NCBI RefSeq assembly: GCF_003473485.1
Contig: NC_053047.1
Location: forward strand, 5,409,001-5,473,000
Reading direction: 5' to 3'
Origin: Medicago truncatula
Taxonomy: Eukaryota > Streptophyta > Magnoliopsida > Fabales > Fabaceae
DNA length: 64,000 nucleotides
Part shown: piece by piece, positions 46,982 through 57,007 of the stretch
Position numbering within the stretch: position 1 is the first letter of the stretch
Layout of the letters: each line of letters opens with the position of its first letter
The notes under the pieces: model-generated
The model's database searches: none
Seen by the model: only the letters and a program-made list of their open reading frames with translations
Told to the model about the DNA's origin: nothing
Made by a program: the position numbers and the translations under genes

Positions 46982-49937
46982 ATGGCATCTTCAAGTTCTG
47001 CTGGTGGTTCGTCATCAAATATGGATATAGATACTCCAGCATATGAGATCAAAGGAAGAACTATGTCGATTGAAGAATGGGAGTTAATCATTCAAGCGGA
47101 AAATCCAGTGGATTTCGCTTCTCTAACTCACCATGGGTGCGACTTGGTAAAGTTCTACAAGAAGCAGAAGCTGATGAGTTACTTCAGTCTTCTCAATGGT
47201 CCTACTTACGAAGTGCTGGTCAGACAATTCTGGGTAAGAGCTTCAGTTTTTGACAAAGTTGCTGCTAAACAGGAAGAAGCTCAGATGATTCTGATTGATC
47301 CTTCTTTGGAGGGGAAAAACCAGAGAAGAAATGGGTCTACTCGCCTTCACTGGGACTGAGATTAGATCAAACGTCATGGGCATTCCTGTAACAATCAATG
47401 AGCATGTGATTGCTCAAGCGATGAGAAGGGATGCTGCTGGGACATACGATGGAGAAGAGATTCCTAACCCCAGAACAAGCCCTTGGAAGGAAATTGTAAA
47501 CAACACTATTTACGGATCAAAGGATGCTAAGCCTTACAGCACCTTAAGCATGGAAAAGAAAATGCTGCTGAAGATCCAGAATGAGAACATCTTTCCCAAA
47601 GGTGGAGGAAATGATCAACCTTCACTTGGTCACAAAGTCTTTCTGCATCACACCATCTCTCAGGAAACAACAATGAACGTTCCCAAGTATATGTTTAAAT
47701 ACATGATCAAGGAACTCAAGAAGAGTCAGATGGAGAACAGGAAGTACGTTCCCTATGGAAGGCTGCTCTCCATAATCTTTCAAGAAGGAGGACTCCTAAG
47801 TGCCCTGAAAGACGTGGGCATTTATGATAATCAGAAGCTGGGAGCAGTCACAGGAAAAATAATCAATGGGGCAACTCTGGTCAAGATGAGGCTGATTTCA
47901 ACTTGCAAGAAACTAGATACAGATATGCATGAATCTGATGTCATATCTGATCTAGTCACTCATCACATCCCCATCTGCAAGAAAGATCCCCTGGATGTAC
48001 AAAGGGCCTACATCTTGGACTTCTACAAAACCTACAACAAGAAGATCAGCTTGAAAGATGTCCCTGAAGAAATGTATGGTGGTGATCTGCCTGTGGTCAA
48101 AGGCAGAAAATCTAAGAAGAAGCAGATCACCAAGGAAGAATACCTTGCTGAAGATGCTACTGAGGAGGGTGCTCAGAAGCATCAGAAAGCCAAGAAGGAA
48201 AAATCTGCTATGTCCACCATTCTTGAGGAAGTGGAGGATTTGGATGATGTCCCTCTTATCACAAAAAGGACAAGGAATGCTCAAGAAACAGCAAAACAGT
48301 CTGCTTCTGAACAAACAGGTTCTGAGCAAGCTGCTTCTGAAGAGCCTCTAAGTCCCAAGAAGAAAAGAGAAGCTGCTCTTAAGACCATCAAAAGGAAGAG
48401 ATCTTCAAGGAATCTGAAGACAGCTGAAGGACGAAGGGCAGAAATGTTGGAAGAATTGGAAGAAAACTGGGATAAAGACTCAAGCCCCAAGAAGGCAAAA
48501 AGGACTATAACTTCAGAGCCTATAGTCATGCCCAGTTTTGAAATGACTGAAGAATTAAAGCAGTATGCTAAGGAGTATTTTGCATCCAAGATAGCAGAAA
48601 AGAAAAGAATGAAGGAAGTGTTTGAGAAAGAAAGGCATGAGCGTCTCAAGGCTGCAGGGTATGTGCCTACTCCTGTCGTTGCTGCTTTAGCTTCTGAGTT
48701 AGAGCAAGAAACTATTCAGCATGGAGTAACTCTGCTTTCTCAAGCCCTGAAGAATAAGCAAGCTTCAGGAGCCACATCATTAGATCCTTCTACAAATGCT
48801 CCAGAAGCACCTCAGTCAGAACCTCTTTCTTCAGGTAATCCATCCAAAGCTTCAACTAATACTCAGTTTCCTTCTCTACCCTCTTCACCCTCTTCATCAT
48901 CCACAGAATCAGATGACCAACCCCTTAGCCAACACATAGACAAACTTCTAAAAACCAAACTAACAAAATTTGGAACACTTGACTATGAGAGCACTCAAAT
49001 AGAATTTTCCAAAAATAGGATTAAACTGTGTGAGAAATTCAATTTGCCTACTACTCATCCACTATATCCAGATATTCCAGAACCTGTTAGTATACAACAA
49101 CCTGAACCTACCCAAACAAACTCACCAAATAACCAAACTCCACAAAAAGCCTCTGAAGTAGTTTCAGAAGCAACTACTTTAGAAACCCCCCAACAACAAG
49201 AAAACTCAACCCTTCACAACTTAGAAAAACATCTAGGTGGTGAAATGCAACCAACACCCAAAAAGGCCTCTAAGACAGTCCCTAGAAAGACTGTGTTAGA
49301 AAACCAACAAACATAAACTGTTCCTGAGCAAACTGTTCCTGAACAAACTGTTCCTGAACAAGATGCTTCTGAACAAGTTGCTCCTGACCTACACACAACT
49401 TCTGACCAAACAACAGAACCAGAACAACAACCAGAACCACCAATAATAGATTTAGCCTCTGACCAACCTTCCACATCAAATTCAAATCAAACTCAAACCT
49501 CACCCATCCCTGACAGTATCCTTGAGACTGAGTATATAGAGGAACAGCTGATCAGACTTAGTGATGAGATTCAGGCACTGATTCTTCACAGAACAGTTCC
49601 TGTACCTCCTATTCACTATTATGATCAGTGGATGGATCTGGAGAAGAGCTTTGTTGATCTGATGAGTCAGCTCAGAACTAAATGTGTGTCATCTCACTCT
49701 GCTATGCTAAAGAAGCTATTGGATGATATGCATGAAGCAGCTAAGGAGAAAGAGCTGAATTTTGTGCCTCTGCTGGACATCACTCCTTACTATCCAGAAG
49801 AAGAGTACATCACAAGAGCTGCAAGAATTCATGCTGGGCATAAAAGGAAATTAAGGGAAAAAGATGAGCTACTTCAGAAGAAAGATGATCAGATCAAGTA
49901 TCTCTTAGAACAGTTGTATAAGCAAGCCCAACCTTAG
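46982..49937 (+). pseudogene. Extra 3' ORF of the SIRE-type element (env-position ORF), interrupted
   Basis: In SIRE elements the ORF between pol and the 3' LTR is called env-like. Here the ATG at 46982 opens a frame of 125 codons (VRQFWVRASVFDKVA). The reading shifts near 47320 into the frame that continues (TEIRSNVMGIPVTINEHVIA) to a TAA at 49314-49316, after which the same frame runs on to 49937. The N-terminal 250 residues recall the plant transposon-associated domain often found next to such elements. The middle is Lys/Glu-rich, and the C-terminal third has Ser/Pro-rich and coiled-coil stretches. A TVPEQ unit is tandemly repeated just after 49316. I see no convincing signal peptide or membrane helix, so the env label rests on position only. 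Confidence 0.7.
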
Positions 49938-50144
49938 TTGCACACCCAACACTAGCTTGTTTTTTACTTTTGTTCTTAGTAGCTTTGTCTTTGTATCTTA
50001 ACCTTTCTTTATATATATTATCATTGTTTCTGGATCTTGTGCTTTTTCACCTTCAATATGTTTTACTCTGAAATTTTTTTTAAGGTTTATATGTTTATAT
50101 GCTCTGCTACTCTTTCTTTTGTTTTTATTCTTTTTGTTGATGAC

Positions 50145-50425
50145 AAAAGGGGGAGTAAATGTATAGTATTTTTAAGGCATTGAGCCCCACTATAACCTCT
50201 TCTAAATTTCTTTTAAATACTTCTGATTTGATTTTTATGAGTATTTTATTGAAATTTAATTAATAAGAATAGAACTTAGGGGGAGCTTACAAACCTCACC
50301 TTAAAGATCTATTAGACTCAGGGGGAGCTTACAAACCTCTATCCCAGTGGTCAACTTATTAATTAGATCAACAACAATTAAACATTTTTAAATACTATTG
50401 TTTGTCATCATCAAAAAGGGGGAGA
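50145..50425 (+). other. Series of four polypurine-tract-like sites
   Basis: AAAAGGGGGAG near 50145, AGGGGGAGCTTACAAACCTC near 50279 and again near 50321, and AAAAAGGGGGAGA at 50413-50425 directly before the 3' LTR. The last has the position of the functional tract. Confidence 0.75.
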
Positions 50426-50426
50426 T

Positions 50427-51676
50427 TGTTGGAACAAAATGTGTTTCACAATGAACCTTATTAAGTTTTGATGATAACAAGGTATTAAAAATTGTCAATT
50501 GGTTATTACTAATAATTGTTCAAGTGTACAGGACCAAAGACTACTCAAGTTATTTCAATAGGTCTTGGAAGAACAATAGAAAGAAAAAGAAATTCTGAGC
50601 ATCTGAAGAAAACTGCTCCTGAAGCTGAAGTGCTTCTGAAGTGATGACGTCATCAGAAGCAAAAGTTTTCATCAGAAGCAATATCTTCACCAGAAGCTAC
50701 GTTTGATCCTTTAATCAAACTGAAGATTCAAAGTAGCCGATTCTCAATTCAGTCTTATCAAAGAAGAACGAAGAATTGAAAGGGAGGTATCAACGGATAT
50801 ATGGATAGCACTGAGCACTTGTCTCTCGTTAATAGAGTTGACAAAGTACAAGTGTACAACCACTACCTCCACTACTCTGTTTTCTGTCTACGCTACAAGA
50901 CAAAACAACAGCCATGCCTGCAGATTTTGTACACTCAAGATGGGAATGAATTTGAAGCTTATTCTTCAAAGGACTACACCCAAATCAGGCAAAGGATCAC
51001 TGGTGGATAATCAAAGGATTTCAAACGACTCTTTAGACGTGCTGATTATCTCAACGTCTCTTTCACGCCTCTATATAAAGGATGAAGACTTGAAGATTAA
51101 AAAGAGAGATACATAAGTTCAAAAGCGCCAAAACTCTGTCAATTTGATTCTACAAAGCACACTGAATTTCTGCACTGATTTGATACATCTTAGAAATTCA
51201 AAGTCTAGAGTCTTTTCTGTATTGTATTGTGAACACCACTGATTGTATATCAAGTGTTCAATTCAAACTCAATTTTCTGTATTTTTGTTTGATTAGAAGT
51301 CTCTTGCTTGCGTGCTTGAGTATTAGAAGTCTCTTGCTTAGTGCTTGAGCATTGGAAGACTCTTGCGTGTGTGCTTGAGCATTTTTGTGAAGTCTCATAC
51401 TTAGAAAGTATTGAGCAGTTGTAATCTTTGTGATTATAGTGAAATCTCCTTGGAAGTGCAAGGGGGACTGGACTACTTCCGTGTTGTGGAAGGAACCAGG
51501 ATAACTGCTTGTGTCTTTGTCTTTCTTTTCTCTGCTCTGTTCTTTTCCGCTGCAATCTGACTCTGATCATTTCATCAGAAGCAATCAAACTGCTTCTGAA
51601 GTTTTATCAGAAGAAGTATTTTTAAGAGAAAAAGAAAACACAATTCAACCCCCCCTTCTTGTGTTTTTCACCTTCA
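50427..51676 (+). repeat. 3' LTR of the SIRE-type element
   Basis: 1250 bp, same length as the 5' LTR, with about ten single-base differences (for example A/G in AACAAGATATT versus AACAAGGTATT) and no indel. Confidence 0.95.
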
Positions 51677-52110
51677 TAAATACATTAGCTTCTTCAAGGT
51701 CTTTCATATCAAAGTTGTTAGACAACAATGATTTCATAACGTTTACAACATGAATATTTCAACAAAATATTAGTAAGTCGTCTACGTAGAGACATATGTA
51801 TTTGCAAATGTTATTATCATATTTATTTGTCACTTTCATTCACTTTGAACTCATTTGTTATCATTACGTTGTCAAACATTTCATGTCATTTGGAGCTTAT
51901 TTCATACCAGTAAGAGACTTATCTAACATACAAACATTAGTTTCTTTCCCATGGATAATAAATCCTTCAGGTTGTTTCATATAGATTTCTTCTTCAAGTT
52001 CACCATTTAAAAAGTGGTTTTAACATCCATTTGGTGTACATCTAAATTGAGAAAGTTGATATGAGAATTTTTTTAATTCACACTATAATATTCCATATGT
52101 TTCCACACTA
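51677..52110 (-). mobile_element. Decayed Ty1/copia pol (RT part), continuation of 38890-39923
   Basis: The minus strand shows LDVHQMDVKTTF, NGELEEEIYMKQPEGF, LYVDDLL and NFDMKDLEEANV, the RT core of a copia element with stops and frame breaks. Its end joins in sequence to 39923 across the SIRE insertion. Confidence 0.75.
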
Positions 52111-52619
52111 CCATAGTGCGTCAGTTTAGACATCAATAATTGACATGATGGTAGTGGTATTTGTTGGATACTAGAAATATTTGGGTGTCTTTGGCTTTGG
52201 TGTCTTTGAATGTCTTTAGTTTATTTTAGATGAAAGAGAATGTTGAATGAATGATTAAAATAAATGAGACGTGTTATTTGAACAACAATTTTGGTGACAA
52301 CTTTTGGAACAACCATAAATTTATAAAGGAAAGTAGGTATTAGCACAAAAACCAAAGCAATAGAGAGAAAGTAAAAGTATAATGTGAATATGAGAGATAA
52401 AGTTGTCACAAAAATTATCAAAAGATGAATGTTCAAATATCATTTTTCAAAATAAATTATTTAGATGAAAGAGAATAAATTATTAAGAGAGATATGGACG
52501 CAGACACCAAAGACAGAGACACGAAATGCAACCCGTTGGATACGTCGCCAAGAATGGAATTGAGGTTTGTCGCATGGGAGTGTAAAAATATCATCACTGA
52601 AATAATAATGATAAAGTTA
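52111..52619. other. Flank of the third BAHD gene, no gene seen
   Basis: AT-rich. From about 52540 it resembles the flank of the second BAHD gene near 35000 in diverged form. Confidence 0.4.
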
Positions 52620-52663
52620 GTGTACGTGTCATCTATGTCACCAAAAAGAAAAGGTGTACGTGT
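52620..52663. repeat. Ultra-short retroposition footprint (candidate)
   Basis: GTGTACGTGT at 52620-52629 and 52654-52663 brackets 24 bases ending CACCAAAAAGAAAAG. The repeat is only 10 bp. Confidence 0.4.
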
Positions 52664-52849
52664 GTCTTTTTTCATCAGAACTGATTTATATTTTTGAATC
52701 TTGGCGATGTAACGTATGAAGTATTTTCTTTTTTCACTTTTTCTCATTATTGTATAAGTGTTTAAAATTGATGTATTGCCATTTGATATGTGTCCAAGTA
52801 AGTATAAGTCATTATCTATATACCTAACAAATTAGCGGTATTATTAAAA

Positions 52850-54095
52850 TTGTTTATAAGGTTTAATATTTTTTTATCTCTATAAATATATAAACTTTTC
52901 GTTTTAGTTTTTGTAAAATTTTTTTTCAACTTTTAGTCTGTGTGTGTTCACATGGGAAAGGTTAATCCTTTTCCACCATAGGAAAGTTGGATTCAATGAT
53001 TAGATTAAGTGAAGAACATATTCTTAACATGCTCTCTCAACACTAGATTTTTCTTCACACTATCTTCCAACAATTTAAAAATTCTGAAAATTAATTTTCA
53101 GAAATTAAAAAAATCGAAAAAATATAAAAAAATTCAAATAATTTTTTTTAAAAAAATTCTGTAATTCATTTATTGAATGTTAGAATTTTTATTTTTTATT
53201 TTTTTTATTTCAATAAAAATAAAATTTTGGAAACTAAGATAAGTTTTTATTTTTCTAAAAAGAATATATTTTTTAATTTCATAATAAAATAAGATATTCT
53301 GAAAAATAAAATAAAAATCCTAAAAAAAAAAATTGAAATTAAAGTTTTTTATTTTTTTAAGAAAATAAAATTCTGAAAAATAAGGTTTTTGAAATATTTT
53401 GAAATGAAATTCTGAACATTTTTTTTTCATTTTTTCAAAAAAAATAAAATTCTAACATTCAATAAATGAAAAAAAAAACTATCTGAATTTTTCATATTTT
53501 TTAAATTTCTGAAAATTAATTTTCAGAATTTTTAAATTGTTGGAAGATAGTGTGAAGAAAAATCTAGTCTTGAGAGAGCATGTTAAGAATATGTTCTTCA
53601 CTTAATCTAATCATTGAATCAAACTTTCCAATGGTGGGAAAAGATTAACCTTTCCCATGTGAAATGCCACCCTTTTAGTCCATTTAAAATATCAATCATT
53701 ACTTTTATCCCTCCTTTAATATAAACTCATGTGCAGAATTCATATTTTAAGTCCCTCCTATAAGGTAAACTCATATGTAGAATTCATATTTTTAAATAAA
53801 TTTTTTTAGCAAAACATAAATTAAATATGAACTTTTATATTTTTGGCGGTAAACAATTCATATTTAATTCATCTTTTGTTAAAAAATTATAATTTTTTTT
53901 TAGTGATTTTTACAATTTTCTATACATTTATGTACAATTTCATTAAAAAATACAAAAAATTTACTTAAAATAGGAACCAAAAGTATTGGTTGAAAATTTT
54001 ATATAGTCTAAAAGTTGAAGTAAATTTTTAAAGGGACTAAAACTAAATGTTGACATATTTATTGGGAGAAAAACATAATTAACCTTTGTTTATAA
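52850..54095. mobile_element. Mutator-type MITE (outer) with target-site duplication
   Basis: TTGTTTATAA flanks the element at 52850-52859 and 54086-54095. The ends GGTTTAATATTTTTTTATCT and (inverted) AGGTTAATTATGTTTTTCTC continue as inverted repeats for about 75 bp (TTTTAGT...CTTCAACTTTTAG). The duplicated flank of the second BAHD gene at 35870-35880 carries a single uninterrupted TTGTTTATAA, the empty site. A 9-10 bp duplication points to Mutator-like transposition. Confidence 0.75.
52930..53680. mobile_element. Foldback MITE nested in the outer MITE
   Basis: CTTTTAGTC at 52930-52938 and 53672-53680 brackets about 733 bp. Almost all of it is one large inverted repeat: CACATGGGAAAGGTTAATC (52949) pairs with GATTAACCTTTCCCATGTG (to 53661). 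Pairing continues through CAACAATTTAAAAATTC / GAATTTTTAAATTGTTG and TTATTGAATGTTAGAATTTT / AAAATTCTAACATTCAATAA. The 9-bp duplication suggests a Mutator-type transposase. Confidence 0.75.
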
Positions 54096-54134
54096 TTTGT
54101 ATCGTTTTATAAGTTACGTTCCTAGAAGGATATG

Positions 54135-54172
54135 ATTAGCTTATTTACTCAAAAAAAGAAGAATTAGCTTAT
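54135..54172. repeat. Ultra-short retroposition footprint (candidate)
   Basis: ATTAGCTTAT at 54135-54144 and 54163-54172 brackets TTACTCAAAAAAAGAAGA. Short duplication, so moderate support. Confidence 0.45.
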
Positions 54173-54189
54173 ATTTTGATAATACATTA

Positions 54190-54256
54190 ATACTAGTACT
54201 CTTTTATGTGAATTCATGATAAATACTAGTACTCTTTTAGGTGAATTCATAATAAT
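54190..54256. repeat. Tandem duplication upstream of the third BAHD gene
   Basis: AATACTAGTACTCTTTTA(T/G)GTGAATTCAT occurs twice in a row. It is absent from the corresponding flank of the second BAHD gene. Confidence 0.7.
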
Positions 54257-54353
54257 AAGATGAAGTTTAGTTAAGAACATATTTCTAATGGAGAAGTGTT
54301 GAATGGCTGTTAGGACTTATGGATATTTGGGGTGCTCCCAAATATTATTCCTC

Positions 54354-54362
54354 TATGTATAA
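54354..54362 (+). promoter_or_regulatory. TATA-like site of the third BAHD gene
   Basis: TATGTATAA, where the second gene has TATATATAA; the G in place of A may weaken it. Confidence 0.5.
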
Positions 54363-54412
54363 TTGCTTTGGACAATGTTTCTTTGCCATAAACATTTCTT
54401 TCTCTTTCAACC

Positions 54413-55795
54413 ATGGCACAACATGAAGAATCATTCAAAGTTGTTCAAAATTGCAATATTGAACCTTTAATTGACACAACAAAACCTTTTCCATCACCAA
54501 CCTCACTTCCACTCACTTTCTTTGATCTTTTATGGTTAAGATTTCCACCAGTTGAACGTCTCTTCTTCTATGAACTCACAAACTCGACAACTTTTTTCTA
54601 TGAAACTCTTCTTCCAAATCTCAAACACTCACTTTCACTCACACTTCAACACTTTCTCCCTCTTGTTGGTAACATAACTTGGCCTAGTGATTCATCCAAA
54701 CCAATCATAAACTATGTTAAGGGAGATTCTATTTCTTTCAATGTTGTTGAGTCCAAAGCAAGTTTCAAAGATCTTTCTTCTCATCATTGTGAAGCTTCAA
54801 AAAGACATCATTTGATACCCCTATTGAAAAATTCTCATGAAAAGGCTTCTTTGCTTGCAATACAAGTTACTTTGTTTCCAAACAATGGTTTTTGCATTGG
54901 AATAACAACACACCATGCTGCTTTAGATGGAAAATCTTCAACCACTTTTATGAAATCATGGTCTTATGTTGCATGTTCTAATTCTAACCTTGATTCATCT
55001 TTCTTATCTTTACCTGAAAATCTAACACCTTTATTTGATAGATCATTGATAGAAGATCATCATAGTGGAATTAGTGAAGCATATGTTGATGCATTGATGA
55101 AACATGGTGGACCAAATAATAGAAGTCTCAAGATTATGAATTTTTCTAGTCCAATGAAACATGATGTAGTTAAAAGTTTGTTTGAATTGACACCTTCAAA
55201 TATTCAAAAGCTTAAAGAACATGGAAAAAATGATATGAAAATGAATGTTATAAATTTGTCAACTTTTTTAGTTACAAGTGCTTATGTTTTGGCATGTTTA
55301 GTAAAGGCACAACAACCTAAGGTTGAAAAAGTGATTTTCATATTTGCTATAGATTGTAGATCAAGGTTGGACCCTTCAATTTCTACTATGTATATTGGTA
55401 ATTGTATTGCAGGAAAAAAGATTGTGTTTGAGACAAAGAACTTAGTTGGAAAAAATGGATTTGTAAATGCTTTAGAAGGAATAAATAAAGCTTTGAATAG
55501 TGTGAAAGATGTTGGCGTGTTAAATGGAGCTGAAAATTGGGTTTCTAATATGTCTAGTGGAATGGAAGGTAAAATTTACTCTATTGCTGGATCACCAAGG
55601 TTTGAGTTTTATAGTATTGATTTTGGATTTGGAAAGCCAAAAAAAGTTGATATGACTTCAACTGATAAATCAGGAGCATTTTCTCTTAGTGAAAGTAGGA
55701 ATAACAATGGTGGAATTGAGATTGGTTTGGCTTTAAGTAAGGAAGAGATGGAAGCTTTTTCTACCCTTTTTGTTCAAGGACTTGAATCCATTTAA
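54413..55795 (+). CDS. BAHD acyltransferase, malonyltransferase-like (duplicate B)
   Basis: Single exon, 460 aa. HXXXD is H168-A-A-L-D172 and the DFGWG-type motif is DFGFG at 403-407. YIGNC replaces YFGNC, as in duplicate A. It differs from duplicate A by scattered substitutions and short indels (one residue fewer at GDSISF, two fewer at HHSGISEAY), with no break in frame. That suggests both are kept by selection or the duplication is recent. Same predicted activity: CoA-dependent acylation of phenolic glycosides in the cytosol; the acceptor is unknown. Confidence 0.9.
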   Translation: MAQHEESFKVVQNCNIEPLIDTTKPFPSPTSLPLTFFDLLWLRFPPVERLFFYELTNSTTFFYETLLPNLKHSLSLTLQHFLPLVGNITWPSDSSKPIINYVKGDSISFNVVESKASFKDLSSHHCEASKRHHLIPLLKNSHEKASLLAIQVTLFPNNGFCIGITTHHAALDGKSSTTFMKSWSYVACSNSNLDSSFLSLPENLTPLFDRSLIEDHHSGISEAYVDALMKHGGPNNRSLKIMNFSSPMKHDVVKSLFELTPSNIQKLKEHGKNDMKMNVINLSTFLVTSAYVLACLVKAQQPKVEKVIFIFAIDCRSRLDPSISTMYIGNCIAGKKIVFETKNLVGKNGFVNALEGINKALNSVKDVGVLNGAENWVSNMSSGMEGKIYSIAGSPRFEFYSIDFGFGKPKKVDMTSTDKSGAFSLSESRNNNGGIEIGLALSKEEMEAFSTLFVQGLESI

Positions 55796-56973
55796 AGTTT
55801 CAAAGTTTATTAGTAGTTTGATTTGTAATCTTCTATTCTTCATAGATGTTTACTCTTCATATTTTTATAACCTTGTTTTTGCGAACGTGATTAGTGAATT
55901 TTTGTTATGATAAATTAGAGTTGGTCAATTTGGTCTATTTTATCACGATGTATTTTAGTTTGAGATGTACCTGGGTTTGGTTTTTCGTCTTATTAAATAT
56001 AATTTTCTTTTTGCCTAAAAAATCCTTTAAAATTTTGTGATTAACACTTAAAAGCTTTTATATTTAGGGTTTGTTTGATCTACTAAAAAATAAAGGATTC
56101 GATGGAACAAATCCAATCGTGTTGTGTTTGATTATAAAACTATTCTCGGGACTAGATAAATTATGAAGCAAGAGACATAACAAAAATTGAAATTATCCTC
56201 CCTTGCTAAGTCACAATACAACTTTTTTTTTCCCAAATACAAGTTTTATAAAATACCAAAATAACATTTTGTATATTAAACATCATGTAAGACAAAAAAA
56301 AAATGTTCAATACTATAAAATTATGTCTTAAGTTATGTCATATATTGTGCTTTTATCTTCCGTACTTACCTTTTAGCAAAACAAACATACACTTAAAGTG
56401 TATGATTCTCGCTATAGATGGATCCCAAGGTGGGCAATCCTAGCCTAGAGCCCCTCCCTACCGCTCTCATGATATATAAACTTCAGGTGTTTTTAGATGA
56501 AGAATTTATGAGGAAAATGAACAAGTGAGTTTACTTTTCTTTTTTAAATTAGGGACATCATAAAACAAAATTAAAAATTTGAAATAATAACATGATAAAT
56601 GATCATATAATAATTCAAGCACTTTTAATTTATTTTTAAAAACATTTAATACTATTATGTAAATATTTATTGATTTTCTTCCAAAAGTATTTATAGTAGT
56701 ATTTTGTTAGAGTTAACTGCATTTTTAACTTCTATAAAATTAAATATCTTATAAGTTTAGACTCGTAAACAAAATTAAGGTTCTTATATAAAAATGGATG
56801 TTTTAGTCCTCCTACAAACGAATTAAAAGTACCATACTTATAAAACATAAGGGACTAAAAACACAAATTTTATAAATAAAATGTAGAACTAAAAATTGAT
56901 AGAAAATAATAATAATACTTATGAATCTTGTGTCGGAGGTCACTTTTGTTGGGTTAATATTTGGTTTGTTAAA

Positions 56974-57007
<34 letters not shown>

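Larger units (their letters stand above)
39919..51681 (+). mobile_element. Full-length SIRE-type Ty1/copia retrotransposon
   Basis: Element 39924-51676 (11,753 bp), flanked by TAAAT at 39919-39923 and 51677-51681. It has two 1250-bp LTRs, a primer-binding site, gag, pol in copia order (protease, integrase, RT, RNase H), a further long ORF and a polypurine tract. Large size, an extra ORF after pol and multiple polypurine-like tracts fit the SIRE/Maximus lineage. Comparing the LTRs by eye I count ten substitutions and no indel, about 0.8 percent, so the insertion is young. Breaks: stops at 41727 and 49314, and frame changes near 43310, 44270, 45455, 46390 and 47320. Confidence 0.92.

Noticed and set aside
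47952-49503. Antisense ORFs of 73-125 codons under the extra SIRE ORF
   Set aside because: Leu/Cys/Ser-rich reverse reading of a Lys/Glu/Gln-rich sense frame; no independent support.
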